Part shown: positions 24,114 to 31,558 of the stretch, piece by piece
How the letters are laid out: every line of letters starts with the position of its first letter
Numbering within the stretch: position 1 is the first letter of the stretch
NCBI GenBank assembly: GCA_019720975.1
Contig: JAGVSJ010000017.1
Location: 1 to 34,154, forward strand
Direction of reading: 5' to 3'
Length of the DNA stretch: 34,154 bases
Origin: Candidatus Sysuiplasma superficiale
GTDB taxonomy: Archaea > Thermoplasmatota > Thermoplasmata > Sysuiplasmatales > Sysuiplasmataceae
Translations under genes and position numbers: made by a program
The notes under the pieces: model-generated
What the model saw: the letters and a program-made list of their open reading frames with translations, nothing else
Told to the model about the DNA's origin: nothing
Database searches by the model: none

Positions 24114-25265
24114 ATGAACATGACTCCTGCAAGAGACATGAAGGCAAAGACTGGAAAGAGGTTGAGAACATTTGAACGCAGGCTTCTGGCGGTATTGATT
24201 ACCGCAGCTGTAGTTACTGCCGGCTTCGCCTTTTATTATTCGCTCGGAAGCGGGCACAGCGGGCGGACACTTGTTGTGTATACTTACAGTTCTTTCCTAG
24301 CCTACGGTTCAAACAAGACAGCCGCATTCAATGCGGTCTTCGGTACGTTTGAGCGGGAATACAACGTGAATATAGTGGTCAGAACGCCGCAGCTCGGGCT
24401 GCTTCAGGAACTTGAACTGAACAAAAACCATCCTCAGGCAAACCTGGTGATAGGCTTGAATAATATTGATGGCGTGAAGGCCGTCCATGACGGTCTTCTT
24501 CTGAGATATACACCCCCCGGCGACCGTTACGTGAACTCAACTCTGCTCGAGGAAATGGGAAGCGCTGCGGATTACATCACGCCCTACGAATATGCCTATC
24601 TGGGCATCGATTACAATGTAAGTGTAATTTCACACGGACAGAATTTCAGGCCGACATTCCCGGAGATTGCTTCCAACAGAACACTTGCGGAAAATCTGCT
24701 TATGGAATATCCGGAGTACTCAGCCACCGGTGAAGCCTTCCTTCTCTGGCAGATAGCGTACTACACTTACGTCCTTCATCAGAACTGGACTGAATGGTGG
24801 AAGCAAATTGCACCGTACACGCAGGGACACATCTTTCAGTCATGGTCAGAGGCATTTTCAAAGTTCAACACCGGAAATGGTACGGATATGGTTGTGAGCT
24901 ATGCTACAGATCCAGCCTACAACGAATACTTTGGATACGGCTCTTCAGTGAATTCTACTGTTGTGTATAGCAACAATACTGCATATGGCTGGAGAACGAT
25001 ATATGGAATAGGAATCGTGAATCACTCATCTGACACCTCCCTCTCGGAAAAGTTCGTTAACTACTTCCTCAGCCCCACTGTTCAGAGCGAACTGCCACTC
25101 AACGAATGGATGTATCCTGCCAACAGCACTGTGCCCCTTCCTCCAGTTTTCAGATATGCTATCGACCCGTCTTACATCTTCCCGCTGAACACGTATATTA
25201 ATGCAACTGAGATTTCGGGCATGATAGGGAACTGGATCGATGAGTGGATACTCATCATGAGTTGA
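24114..25265 (+). CDS. thiB: Thiamine ABC transporter, substrate-binding protein
   Basis: Extracytoplasmic thiamine/TPP-binding protein, 383 residues, anchored by a helix near residues 25-45. Segments match E. coli TbpA along its length: LVVYTYSSFLAYG (TbpA LTVYTYDSF), ANLVIGLNN, TPYEYAYLGIDYNV, GEAFLLWQ, SWSEAFSKFNTGNGTDMVVSYATDPAYN, LPLNEWMYPAN and the terminal IGNWIDEWI. The ATG at 24114 is only one base after GGAAG, so the in-frame ATG at 24120 (7 bases away) may be the true start. It is first in the TPP-riboswitch-controlled thiBPQ operon, with thiP 6 bases downstream. Confidence 0.93.
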   Translation: MNMTPARDMKAKTGKRLRTFERRLLAVLITAAVVTAGFAFYYSLGSGHSGRTLVVYTYSSFLAYGSNKTAAFNAVFGTFEREYNVNIVVRTPQLGLLQELELNKNHPQANLVIGLNNIDGVKAVHDGLLLRYTPPGDRYVNSTLLEEMGSAADYITPYEYAYLGIDYNVSVISHGQNFRPTFPEIASNRTLAENLLMEYPEYSATGEAFLLWQIAYYTYVLHQNWTEWWKQIAPYTQGHIFQSWSEAFSKFNTGNGTDMVVSYATDPAYNEYFGYGSSVNSTVVYSNNTAYGWRTIYGIGIVNHSSDTSLSEKFVNYFLSPTVQSELPLNEWMYPANSTVPLPPVFRYAIDPSYIFPLNTYINATEISGMIGNWIDEWILIMS

Positions 25266-25271
25266 TCTGAA

Positions 25272-26882
25272 TTGGAAGCAAACAGGCTGTCGCTTGCCGG
25301 ATCGGTAGCAGTACCACTGTTCATCGGACTCACAGTGATAGTGCCATTCCTACTTCTCATGATATCCTTCAGCACTCCTTCGTACATCATACAGATTTTC
25401 GGAAACAGCGCAAGTGCGTATATCACCAGGGATGCGTTAGCCAACTCACTTGAGCAGGGAAGCGCTAGTGCACTCCTCTCATTTGCCGCGGGCCTGCCTC
25501 TTGGACTGTTTTTCGGCAGGTACGATTTCAGGATGAAAAAATTTCTTACTTCCTATTCGATATTGCCCTTCTTTCTTCCTTCAATAGTCGTTGTCTTCTC
25601 ATTCATGTCATCCTTCGGAAATTCATCAGCCATTACACATATTGTACCTGCGCTTTCGGAACTTTCACGCGGCTTTACAGGAATAATTGCGGTCAATGTA
25701 TTCTTCAACGCACCGCTCATAATGCTGATGACAATGGTTGCCGTAGCTGGCTCTGACCCTCAGCTCGAGGAAGCTTCAGCATCCCTTGGTGCCGGCTCCC
25801 TTCGCCGATTCCTTACAACATGGGGGAGGGACGGAATGATATATGGAGCCTGGGGGGCGCTGCTTGCTTTCATTTATTCGTTTGCAGGCTTCACAGCTCC
25901 ACTTATAATCGGGGGGCAGAAATACTTCACACTTGAGGCGTGGATTTACTTTCTGGCAAGGGTGCTTGATGAGATAGGAAATGCGGCCGTGACGGGCCTC
26001 ATAGAAGTAATCCTCCTTCTCATTCCTGCAACAGTTTATGTCATTTTCACGAGATCAAGATTCACAGGTATTGCACCCTTGAGATCCTTCGCCAGAAGAG
26101 GCAGCGTAAGCACATGGTTCCTTGCGGGTGCACTCTACACAGCGTTATGGCTTCTGCTGGAGACATACCTTTTTTCAGGGGTGCTCGTGTCATCGCTTGC
26201 GCCTGGAGGGAGGAATATCTTCGAAGGTTTCTCACTCCTGTTTGCTCCCGGACTGATAAATTCAATCGGCATAACAACAGCCGGTGCCCTGCTTAATTCG
26301 CTATTCTATGGCTTCATCACTGCTTTCTCAGCTACAGGTCTCGGTCTTCTGTGGATATATTCCAGAAGAAGGAGGGCCAGAACATACTCCGTGCAGGATC
26401 TGCTGCTTTTCTCGCCTCTTGTCATATCGTCAATAGTTCTTGCATTTTCACTTTCAGCCGCCTTCTCTCCGTATGTGCCGCTCGATGATGTATGGTCTCT
26501 GATAATAATGGCGCAGACTGTTGTTGCCATACCGGTTGTGTTCCGGATAATTGATGCCGGCTTCCAATCTATTCCCTACAACGTTGCCGAATCCTCTCAA
26601 ATACTCGGAGGAAATTCATTTTTCGAGGTCGAGTTACCAATAGCGCGCTCTGCCATATCTTCCGCATTGCTGTTCGGCTTTGCTATAAGCCTGGGGGAAT
26701 TTGCGGCAACAAATTTTCTTGCTTCCCCAAAATTCATTTCGCTCACTGTGGAGATATATTCGCTTCAGAGCATCAGACTGTTCGATATTGCGAATGCCGC
26801 CACTGCCTTACTCCTGATCATAAGCGTTGCGCTCTTTACACTTGTCCAGACTATCGGAGAGGGATTCGTTGGCATTCGTTGA
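25272..26882 (+). CDS. thiP: Thiamine ABC transporter, fused two-module permease
   Basis: A 536-residue membrane protein made of two ABC-permease modules in tandem (about 1-265 and 280-536), as in bacterial ThiP and Fe3+-type FbpB permeases. The EAA-loop signatures are visible twice: DPQLEEASASLGAGSLRRFLTTWGRDG in module 1 and PYNVAESSQILGGNSFFEVELPIARSA in module 2. These contact ThiQ. The start is TTG at 25272, the only usable start codon after the in-frame stop at 25263, and lies 6 bases after the thiB stop. The 3' end overlaps the thiQ start by 14 bases. Confidence 0.93.
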   Translation: MEANRLSLAGSVAVPLFIGLTVIVPFLLLMISFSTPSYIIQIFGNSASAYITRDALANSLEQGSASALLSFAAGLPLGLFFGRYDFRMKKFLTSYSILPFFLPSIVVVFSFMSSFGNSSAITHIVPALSELSRGFTGIIAVNVFFNAPLIMLMTMVAVAGSDPQLEEASASLGAGSLRRFLTTWGRDGMIYGAWGALLAFIYSFAGFTAPLIIGGQKYFTLEAWIYFLARVLDEIGNAAVTGLIEVILLLIPATVYVIFTRSRFTGIAPLRSFARRGSVSTWFLAGALYTALWLLLETYLFSGVLVSSLAPGGRNIFEGFSLLFAPGLINSIGITTAGALLNSLFYGFITAFSATGLGLLWIYSRRRRARTYSVQDLLLFSPLVISSIVLAFSLSAAFSPYVPLDDVWSLIIMAQTVVAIPVVFRIIDAGFQSIPYNVAESSQILGGNSFFEVELPIARSAISSALLFGFAISLGEFAATNFLASPKFISLTVEIYSLQSIRLFDIANAATALLLIISVALFTLVQTIGEGFVGIR

Positions 26883-27819
26883 AATCGAAGGCCTGTCAAA
26901 GAGGTACGGGAGCTTTGGCATAACAGAGATAAGTCTGTCAGTGGAGCGCGGAACGACGATGACATTGATGGGTCCGAGCGGATCCGGCAAAACATCTCTG
27001 TTGAGAAACATTGCCGGCTTCGACTTGCCGGATGCGGGACACATTTACATCGGGGGGAGGGAGGTGACGCATGAGCCCGCGGGACGCAGGGGAGTGGGGA
27101 TGGTATTTCAGGAACTGGCACTATTTCCAAAGATGACAGTTTATGACAACATAGCGTACGGCCTGAGAGCAAGGAGGATTACCGAAGCAGAGATAAAGCT
27201 GGAAGTGAAATCCTTGGCTGAATCGCTCAAGATAGGTGAACTGCTTGGAAGATATCCGTTTGAAATATCTTCAGGTGAAAGGCAGCGGGCCGCAATCGCC
27301 CGTTCGGCCATAGTCAGTCCCGATCTGTTGCTTCTAGATGAGCCTTTCAGTTCGGTCGACAGCCAGTTGAGAATTGCTCTCCGAAGCGAGCTCAAGAGTT
27401 TTGCAAGAAAGAATGCACTTACGATGATCTTCGTCACGCATGACCATCATGAGGGGCTATTCATGGCTGACAGTGTATCGATCATATTTGATGGTGCAGC
27501 GGTACGTTCCGGGACACCGGAAGATGTTTTCATCCATCCAAAGAGCCCCAGAATTGCGAGGTTTCTCGGTTACAATGTGATTGAATACCACGGGAAAAAT
27601 GTTGCTGTCCATCCCAGAGATATAAGCATCGGGCGAGATGGGGAATTGTCTGTCAGAATACTTTCTTCAGGTTTCGAGGGCGAGTTCACCAGGTTTGTCG
27701 CGGAAACTGAAAGGGGTGAAAACATCACTATACTTGTAGACGGTCTAACTGAAACCTCAGCTGAGGGTACAGAACAAAGGATCGCCATAGAGAGATTTGA
27801 AGAACTGGAGGATGAGTGA
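26869..27819 (+). CDS. thiQ: Thiamine ABC transporter, ATP-binding protein
   Basis: ABC ATPase of 316 residues. Walker A GPSGSGKTS, Q-loop MVFQELALF, signature EISSGERQRAAIARS (LSGGQ type), Walker B LLLLDEPFSSVD and switch His in VTHDHHE are all intact. The roughly 100-residue C-terminal part with VAVHPRDISIG is a TOBE-like regulatory domain. The frame opens at 26827 inside thiP, but TTG at 26869 follows GGAGAGGG and gives the expected MAFVEIEGLSKRYG N-terminus. It is the last gene of the thi operon. Confidence 0.93.
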   Translation: MAFVEIEGLSKRYGSFGITEISLSVERGTTMTLMGPSGSGKTSLLRNIAGFDLPDAGHIYIGGREVTHEPAGRRGVGMVFQELALFPKMTVYDNIAYGLRARRITEAEIKLEVKSLAESLKIGELLGRYPFEISSGERQRAAIARSAIVSPDLLLLDEPFSSVDSQLRIALRSELKSFARKNALTMIFVTHDHHEGLFMADSVSIIFDGAAVRSGTPEDVFIHPKSPRIARFLGYNVIEYHGKNVAVHPRDISIGRDGELSVRILSSGFEGEFTRFVAETERGENITILVDGLTETSAEGTEQRIAIERFEELEDE

Positions 27820-28116
27820 GACAGTGATGCTTCATCCAACGCATGGGGTAAAGATACGATATTCCTGAGATCGTTGCTCGCACGGGCGCTTGTGGCGGAT
27901 ATGTCGATGCAGAGCTACGCGCGACCGGTTATACAATCTGTCGTAGTGTAGCATGTCAAACACCCGTTTTACTGAAGCCGATGAATATGCGCGAGGCTTA
28001 AGAGAACGGGCCGGAGTATGAACCAGGCATGGCCTGGGATCGGAAGACTTTACGCTCTTCATATATCGCAGCATTTGTTGAATAAACTGCTATCCTGAGG
28101 TCCACTTCACACATCA
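27820..28116. other. Convergent intergenic region
   Basis: About 300 bases between convergent thiQ and the ZIP gene. The only clear structure is a perfect hairpin, CCAGGC/GCCTGG around ATG at 28023-28037, followed at a distance by T-rich sequence. No gene or RNA family was recognised. Confidence 0.4.
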
Positions 28117-28866
28117 TCATATCAGATTGACGACGAAACCCACTATGAAACCGACAAAGATGCCCGAATAGGCAAGATTGCGGAGTTTCCTCTCCTTTTC
28201 CGAAAACAGTGCCTTTATCATCGGAAGTATAACATACAGAATTGTTCCCATCGCAAGTCCATCGAAGAACAAACCTATGAGCTTCAGGTCGAAATAATAA
28301 CCAAAGGCACCACCGATAACATCGGGCAAACCGCCTATAAGAAGAAGACCTACTATCTGTCTCTCCCTGTTCTTCATGTTTCCAAGAAATGGCGATGATA
28401 TGGGAAAGCCTTCAGTCATGTTCTGAAGTATAAAACCGAGAAGGATCACAGTAGCGGCACCGCTCAGCCCCAGCAGTGCTCCCGTGGATCCAAAGACCAA
28501 TCCCTCTGTCAGGTTCTGGAAACCTATTCCCAGCGCCATTAGCAGTGCTGTCCTTGACGCTGTGAGACCCTCCTTGGATCTGTTCTCAAATAAGTATAGG
28601 ATACCGAAACCTGCTATGAACGAAACAAGGAACACTGCATCCGCAAGCGGGTTGCTTCCGTAACCGTACAGGGCTCCGTTATAGATGACAGGCGTTGCGT
28701 TTGAGAAGATGTCGGCCAGTAAAAACATCAGTATACCTATTGCACCTGCGTTCAGGAACTTCAGGACACCGGCTCCAGTACCGCTCTTGAGCACAAGCGG
28801 CATGGAGAGGTAAATCGAAAATCCCATAACAGCGGAAAGCAGCAAGACATCGATAAATGATAACAT
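28117..28866 (-). CDS. ZIP-family metal transporter
   Basis: Divalent-metal importer fold with eight predicted helices, 249 residues. The frame is open to 29097, but that part overlaps the divergent regulator. A TATA-like AATATAA lies about 26 bases before the ATG at 28866, and the resulting protein has normal ZIP length. Helix 4 carries GIGFQNLTEGLVFG and helix 5 ILQNMTEGFPISSP. These match the binuclear metal site HNxxEG, with Gln117-Asn118-Glu121 and Gln148-Asn149-Glu152; His at the helix-4 site is usual in ZIP proteins, so selectivity may differ. Two palindromes in the divergent promoter suggest control by the neighbouring HTH protein. Confidence 0.9.
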   Translation of the reverse strand: MLSFIDVLLLSAVMGFSIYLSMPLVLKSGTGAGVLKFLNAGAIGILMFLLADIFSNATPVIYNGALYGYGSNPLADAVFLVSFIAGFGILYLFENRSKEGLTASRTALLMALGIGFQNLTEGLVFGSTGALLGLSGAATVILLGFILQNMTEGFPISSPFLGNMKNRERQIVGLLLIGGLPDVIGGAFGYYFDLKLIGLFFDGLAMGTILYVILPMIKALFSEKERKLRNLAYSGIFVGFIVGFVVNLI

Positions 28867-28888
28867 CACTTTAGACAGAGTAATATGC

Positions 28889-28895
28889 TTATATT
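28889..28895 (-). promoter_or_regulatory. TATA-like box for the ZIP gene
   Basis: Minus-strand AATATAA centred about 26 bases before the ATG at 28866, implying a leaderless transcript. Operator-like palindrome 1 (28902-28912) lies directly upstream, where TFB would bind. Confidence 0.5.
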
Positions 28896-28901
28896 CATAC
28901 A

Positions 28902-28934
28902 TAACGGTGTTAACTAAATATGCTAACAGTGTTA
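28902..28934. promoter_or_regulatory. Two operator-like palindromes in the divergent ZIP/regulator promoter
   Basis: TAACGGTGTTA (28902-28912) and TAACAGTGTTA (28924-28934) share the pattern TAAC-NGT-GTTA. Their centres are 22 bp apart, two turns of B-DNA, so two dimers would bind the same face. One copy abuts the ZIP TATA box and the other abuts the TATA-like TTATTAA (28932-28938) of the regulator gene. Confidence 0.65.
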
Positions 28935-28957
28935 TTAACAGCAGTTCGAGTGAAATT

Positions 28958-29716
28958 ATGAATAAACTTCCTGCGAAATTGAGTGAGGAAAAACTGGTGC
29001 CAGCCATCAGGTCAAGGATCGCCGTGAGGCTCCACTCCATGGGATACAGGGTGAGGGATATTGCTACGGTAATCGGTACAACACAACCTGCAGTCATACA
29101 GTATCTGAACGGGAGGAGGGGACTTTATACCAAGGATGAAGGACTTCTTGACAAGCTCATTGAACCGTTGGTGCTCAGGGCCGTGGAGATGATCAATTCG
29201 GACAACGGAAAAATTGAGCCTGTTGAACTGCTTGAAATCGCAAAGCAGCTTGCAGTAATAAGAACAGGGAAGCGCTACATCCAGAGCGAGGGAAGGACGA
29301 CAGACGAACTGCTCCTGTTGCTGAGAAGGAGGCTGCAGCTTGAACTTTCGGCTGCAGAGCAGTATCTTGAACTGTCAAAAAGGACATCTGACGATTACAC
29401 CAGACTCCTCCTCAGGATGATCGCTTCAGACAGCATAAGACACGGGGACATAGTATCCCAGATGATATCATGGGTAGAATCAGGAAGAGAGACAAGCGCA
29501 AGTCTGCCTGACAGGGCATTTCTCGAAGGGATGCTGTCAATAGAGGACAGGGCCTCTGAATCCAGTCTGGCGGAGAAGGTGAGAACTGATCACCCCATAG
29601 CAGGACTTCTTCTCGAATGGATTGACGAGGACGAGAAGAAACACGAGCGAACAATGAAAAGGATAATATCACTTGTAGATTCAAAGAGGGGTAGCGAGTC
29701 AATTGGAATTGGCTGA
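28958..29716 (+). CDS. HTH regulator with predicted ferritin-like C-terminal domain
   Basis: A 252-residue protein. Residues 1-60 form a COG2522-type HTH (LVPAIRSRIAVRLHSMGYRVRDIATVIGTTQPAVIQYLNGRRG). After a linker, 115-240 look like a four-helix bundle with carboxylate/His spacing of ferritin-like proteins: E129 and E134 in helix 1, D158-x3-H162 in helix 2, E196 in helix 3, and E226-K-K-H229 in helix 4 (ExxH). A bound Fe or Mn centre could act as the metal sensor; this is inferred. Start: the open frame begins at a GTG inside operator 1, so I use ATG 28958, about 23 bases after a TATA-like TTATTAA. It is divergent from the ZIP gene. Confidence 0.85.
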   Translation: MNKLPAKLSEEKLVPAIRSRIAVRLHSMGYRVRDIATVIGTTQPAVIQYLNGRRGLYTKDEGLLDKLIEPLVLRAVEMINSDNGKIEPVELLEIAKQLAVIRTGKRYIQSEGRTTDELLLLLRRRLQLELSAAEQYLELSKRTSDDYTRLLLRMIASDSIRHGDIVSQMISWVESGRETSASLPDRAFLEGMLSIEDRASESSLAEKVRTDHPIAGLLLEWIDEDEKKHERTMKRIISLVDSKRGSESIGIG

Positions 29717-29924
29717 CGCCACCACTGACTGGAAGTGTGACTTCACTGATACGGCATGCCCGCACTTGCGCAATCGCGCAGAAAGAAAGTCTGGATGTGC
29801 GAAATGCATTCGTTCCAACGTCCCTTCCGGAATACGGTTTAACACGAAGTACACTTTCCCCCTTTGCCCATCAGGAAACAGACTGAAGTCAAAACGTTCC
29901 CGTAGATATGGCGGGACACTGTGA
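29703..29924 (+). CDS. Possible small cysteine-rich protein
   Basis: A 73-codon frame starting at TTG 29703 that overlaps the regulator's stop codon by 14 bases, the same arrangement as thiP/thiQ here. The first half, TDWKCDFTDTACPHLRNRAERKSGCAKCIRS, has a C-x6-C-x-H...C-x2-C pattern that could bind a metal; the second half is basic and featureless. No family is recognised. The link to a metal regulator makes it worth noting, but chance is possible. Confidence 0.35.
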   Translation: MELADATTDWKCDFTDTACPHLRNRAERKSGCAKCIRSNVPSGIRFNTKYTFPLCPSGNRLKSKRSRRYGGTL

Positions 29925-30235
29925 TATTCATGCAGTATGGCTGGCCGTCTCTAGCACATTAGGGAGTCGGAAAGGGAAAGACGGTCTTGGGGAAATTCGA
30001 GTGAAACATCGAAACATGGTCAGGCACTCGCTTCATACGGTTCGGGAAGACCGTGCGATATATTTCAGGGCATCAGCTGACGGAGCGAATGACGACACGT
30101 GGTACTCGGGGGAAAGAGCGACAAACTTCCTGCTGATGTGGCGGTATCTGCAGTGAAATGCAATCCGCCGGCAGGCTGTATCGCATCGAATTTGCAGATC
30201 CGCTGGAAACCCGTAATGACTGCTTTGCATCAAAA
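29925..30235. other. Intergenic region left of the tnpB remnant
   Basis: About 310 bases. A plus-strand frame of 82 codons (29908-30156) is open but unlike any family I know. This stretch should contain the flank of the tnpB element's right end. No terminal repeat or target duplication is evident. Confidence 0.35.
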
Positions 30236-31430
30236 TCATCCTTCTCCGAATGAATTTCGGTGCTTCCCTCCATCTGCTCCGGCGGTTACCAGAGTCATGC
30301 TCTCTTCCTCCGGGTTCCCCTTCATCGCTTCAGCTGAAGGGCCTTTTGAACGCACAAGCCTTGTGCGCCCATTCCTTGATATGTTTATTGCGATGGCCGC
30401 ATTCACATCCCTGTCTATGCGCTCCCCGCAATGTTTGCACCAGCTGTCCCTGGCACTGAATTGGAGTCGCTCCCCGCATCTCTAATGCCTTGAGCTTGTG
30501 CCCATTGTGTCCTTTCTGGAAAGCACAATGACAGGTATGCCTTCCCATGCGGCCTTGTAAGTAATTTGCCTTTCAATCTCCCCTGCCCATGCAACGCAGT
30601 TGACTGTACCTCTTGTCCTTTTCCTCTTTACGTCACCCTTCCTGAACAGCTTTTGCTTGATGTCCCTGATATCCTCAAGCACAATCGCAGCATTCTGCCT
30701 GTCCGCATCTGCAACGATGCTGCTTGTTATTGCATGGATGAACTGGAGTGTGCGGTTGCCCTTCCGCATGCCGTATTTCGCTGTAAGATTCTTTCTGATA
30801 CGCACATCATTGCGTTTGAAGGACGCAACAATCTCCTTTGAGTTCTGCTGTATGTCTGCGAGATGGGTAAGGTCATAGACTGATGCGTCCTCATTGTTGC
30901 CGCAGGTCACGTTCCCGACATTTCTGTCAACACCCAGTGTACTGATGCACTCCCTCAAGTCTGTCTCTTTTGCAAAACAGATACTGAGTGTGCTTGCATT
31001 CAGTGTGAAGGAGCGCACTTTCAGTCCGGGCTCTGACAGCACGTCGAGAACGTGCCTGTTGAGAGGAATTTCCTCAAACTGTCTGTTGCCAAGCGGAATG
31101 CGCAGGACGCCATCCACAATGCTGAAACCGTAGCATGATAAGGCATGGCTTCCTGACATACGGACTCTTTGTGCGCTTTCCAAGTTTGATTGATTTTGCA
31201 CTTGCGCTAAGAATCCCTGCCGCCTCTGACATGGCGGTGAGTCTGTAATAGGACAGTGTGCCGTATTTGGCGAGACCTGCATAGCATAGCCTGGACAGCT
31301 TTCCGAGTGATGACACGTTGTTTCCGAGACCAATCTCAATGCACTCATTGGTCATTCTGCGGAAGGATTCCATCAGTGACAGCAAGCTAGGGGAAAGCAA
31401 AGACTTCTGTGTGACAGACTTAAATGCATG
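30236..31430 (-). pseudogene. tnpB: Disrupted TnpB (IS1341-like) gene
   Basis: RNA-guided nuclease of IS200/IS605-type elements, here without a TnpA. The N-terminal part (MESFRRMTNECIEIGL, LRKTKSPY-like region) is in one frame and shifts near 31140 to YGFSIVDGVLRIPLGN. RuvC residues can be seen: Asp in LGVDRNVGN, Glu in AIVLEDIRDIK, and Asp in DRDVNAAIAINI. A TAG at 30482-30484 interrupts the zinc-finger region in frame, just before RCGERLQFSARDSWCKHCGE; reading continues to a stop at 30236 with SAEAMKGNP. The start codon is also unclear. One frameshift plus one nonsense codon make this inactive unless TAG is read through. Confidence 0.88.
30246..30260 (-). repeat. Small hairpin at the tnpB 3' end
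   Basis: CCGAA/TTCGG around TGAAT, overlapping the last codons of the tnpB remnant. In this transposon family a subterminal hairpin at the right end, next to the 3' end of the guide RNA scaffold, is expected here. This may mark that end. Confidence 0.4.
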
Positions 31431-31558
31431 CAGAAGAAGTTGAATATTATTCGGCTATTTGTGATTTTATGTGCAAAATCCGTAATGACCAAATATTTTA
31501 ATACTGTTATTTTGTTGATAAAAGCACGAAGATAAGGGTCGTACGTCTGATTGTTTCA

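Noticed and set aside
28907-28957. GTG-initiated extension of the HTH regulator
   Set aside because: The GTG lies inside operator-like palindrome 1 and upstream of the probable transcription start.
28867-29097. N-terminal 77-residue extension of the ZIP protein
   Set aside because: It overlaps the regulator gene and the divergent promoter; TATA spacing and ZIP length support the ATG at 28866.
29908-30156. 82-codon plus-strand frame left of tnpB
   Set aside because: No family, no start signal, and competing frames on the other strand.
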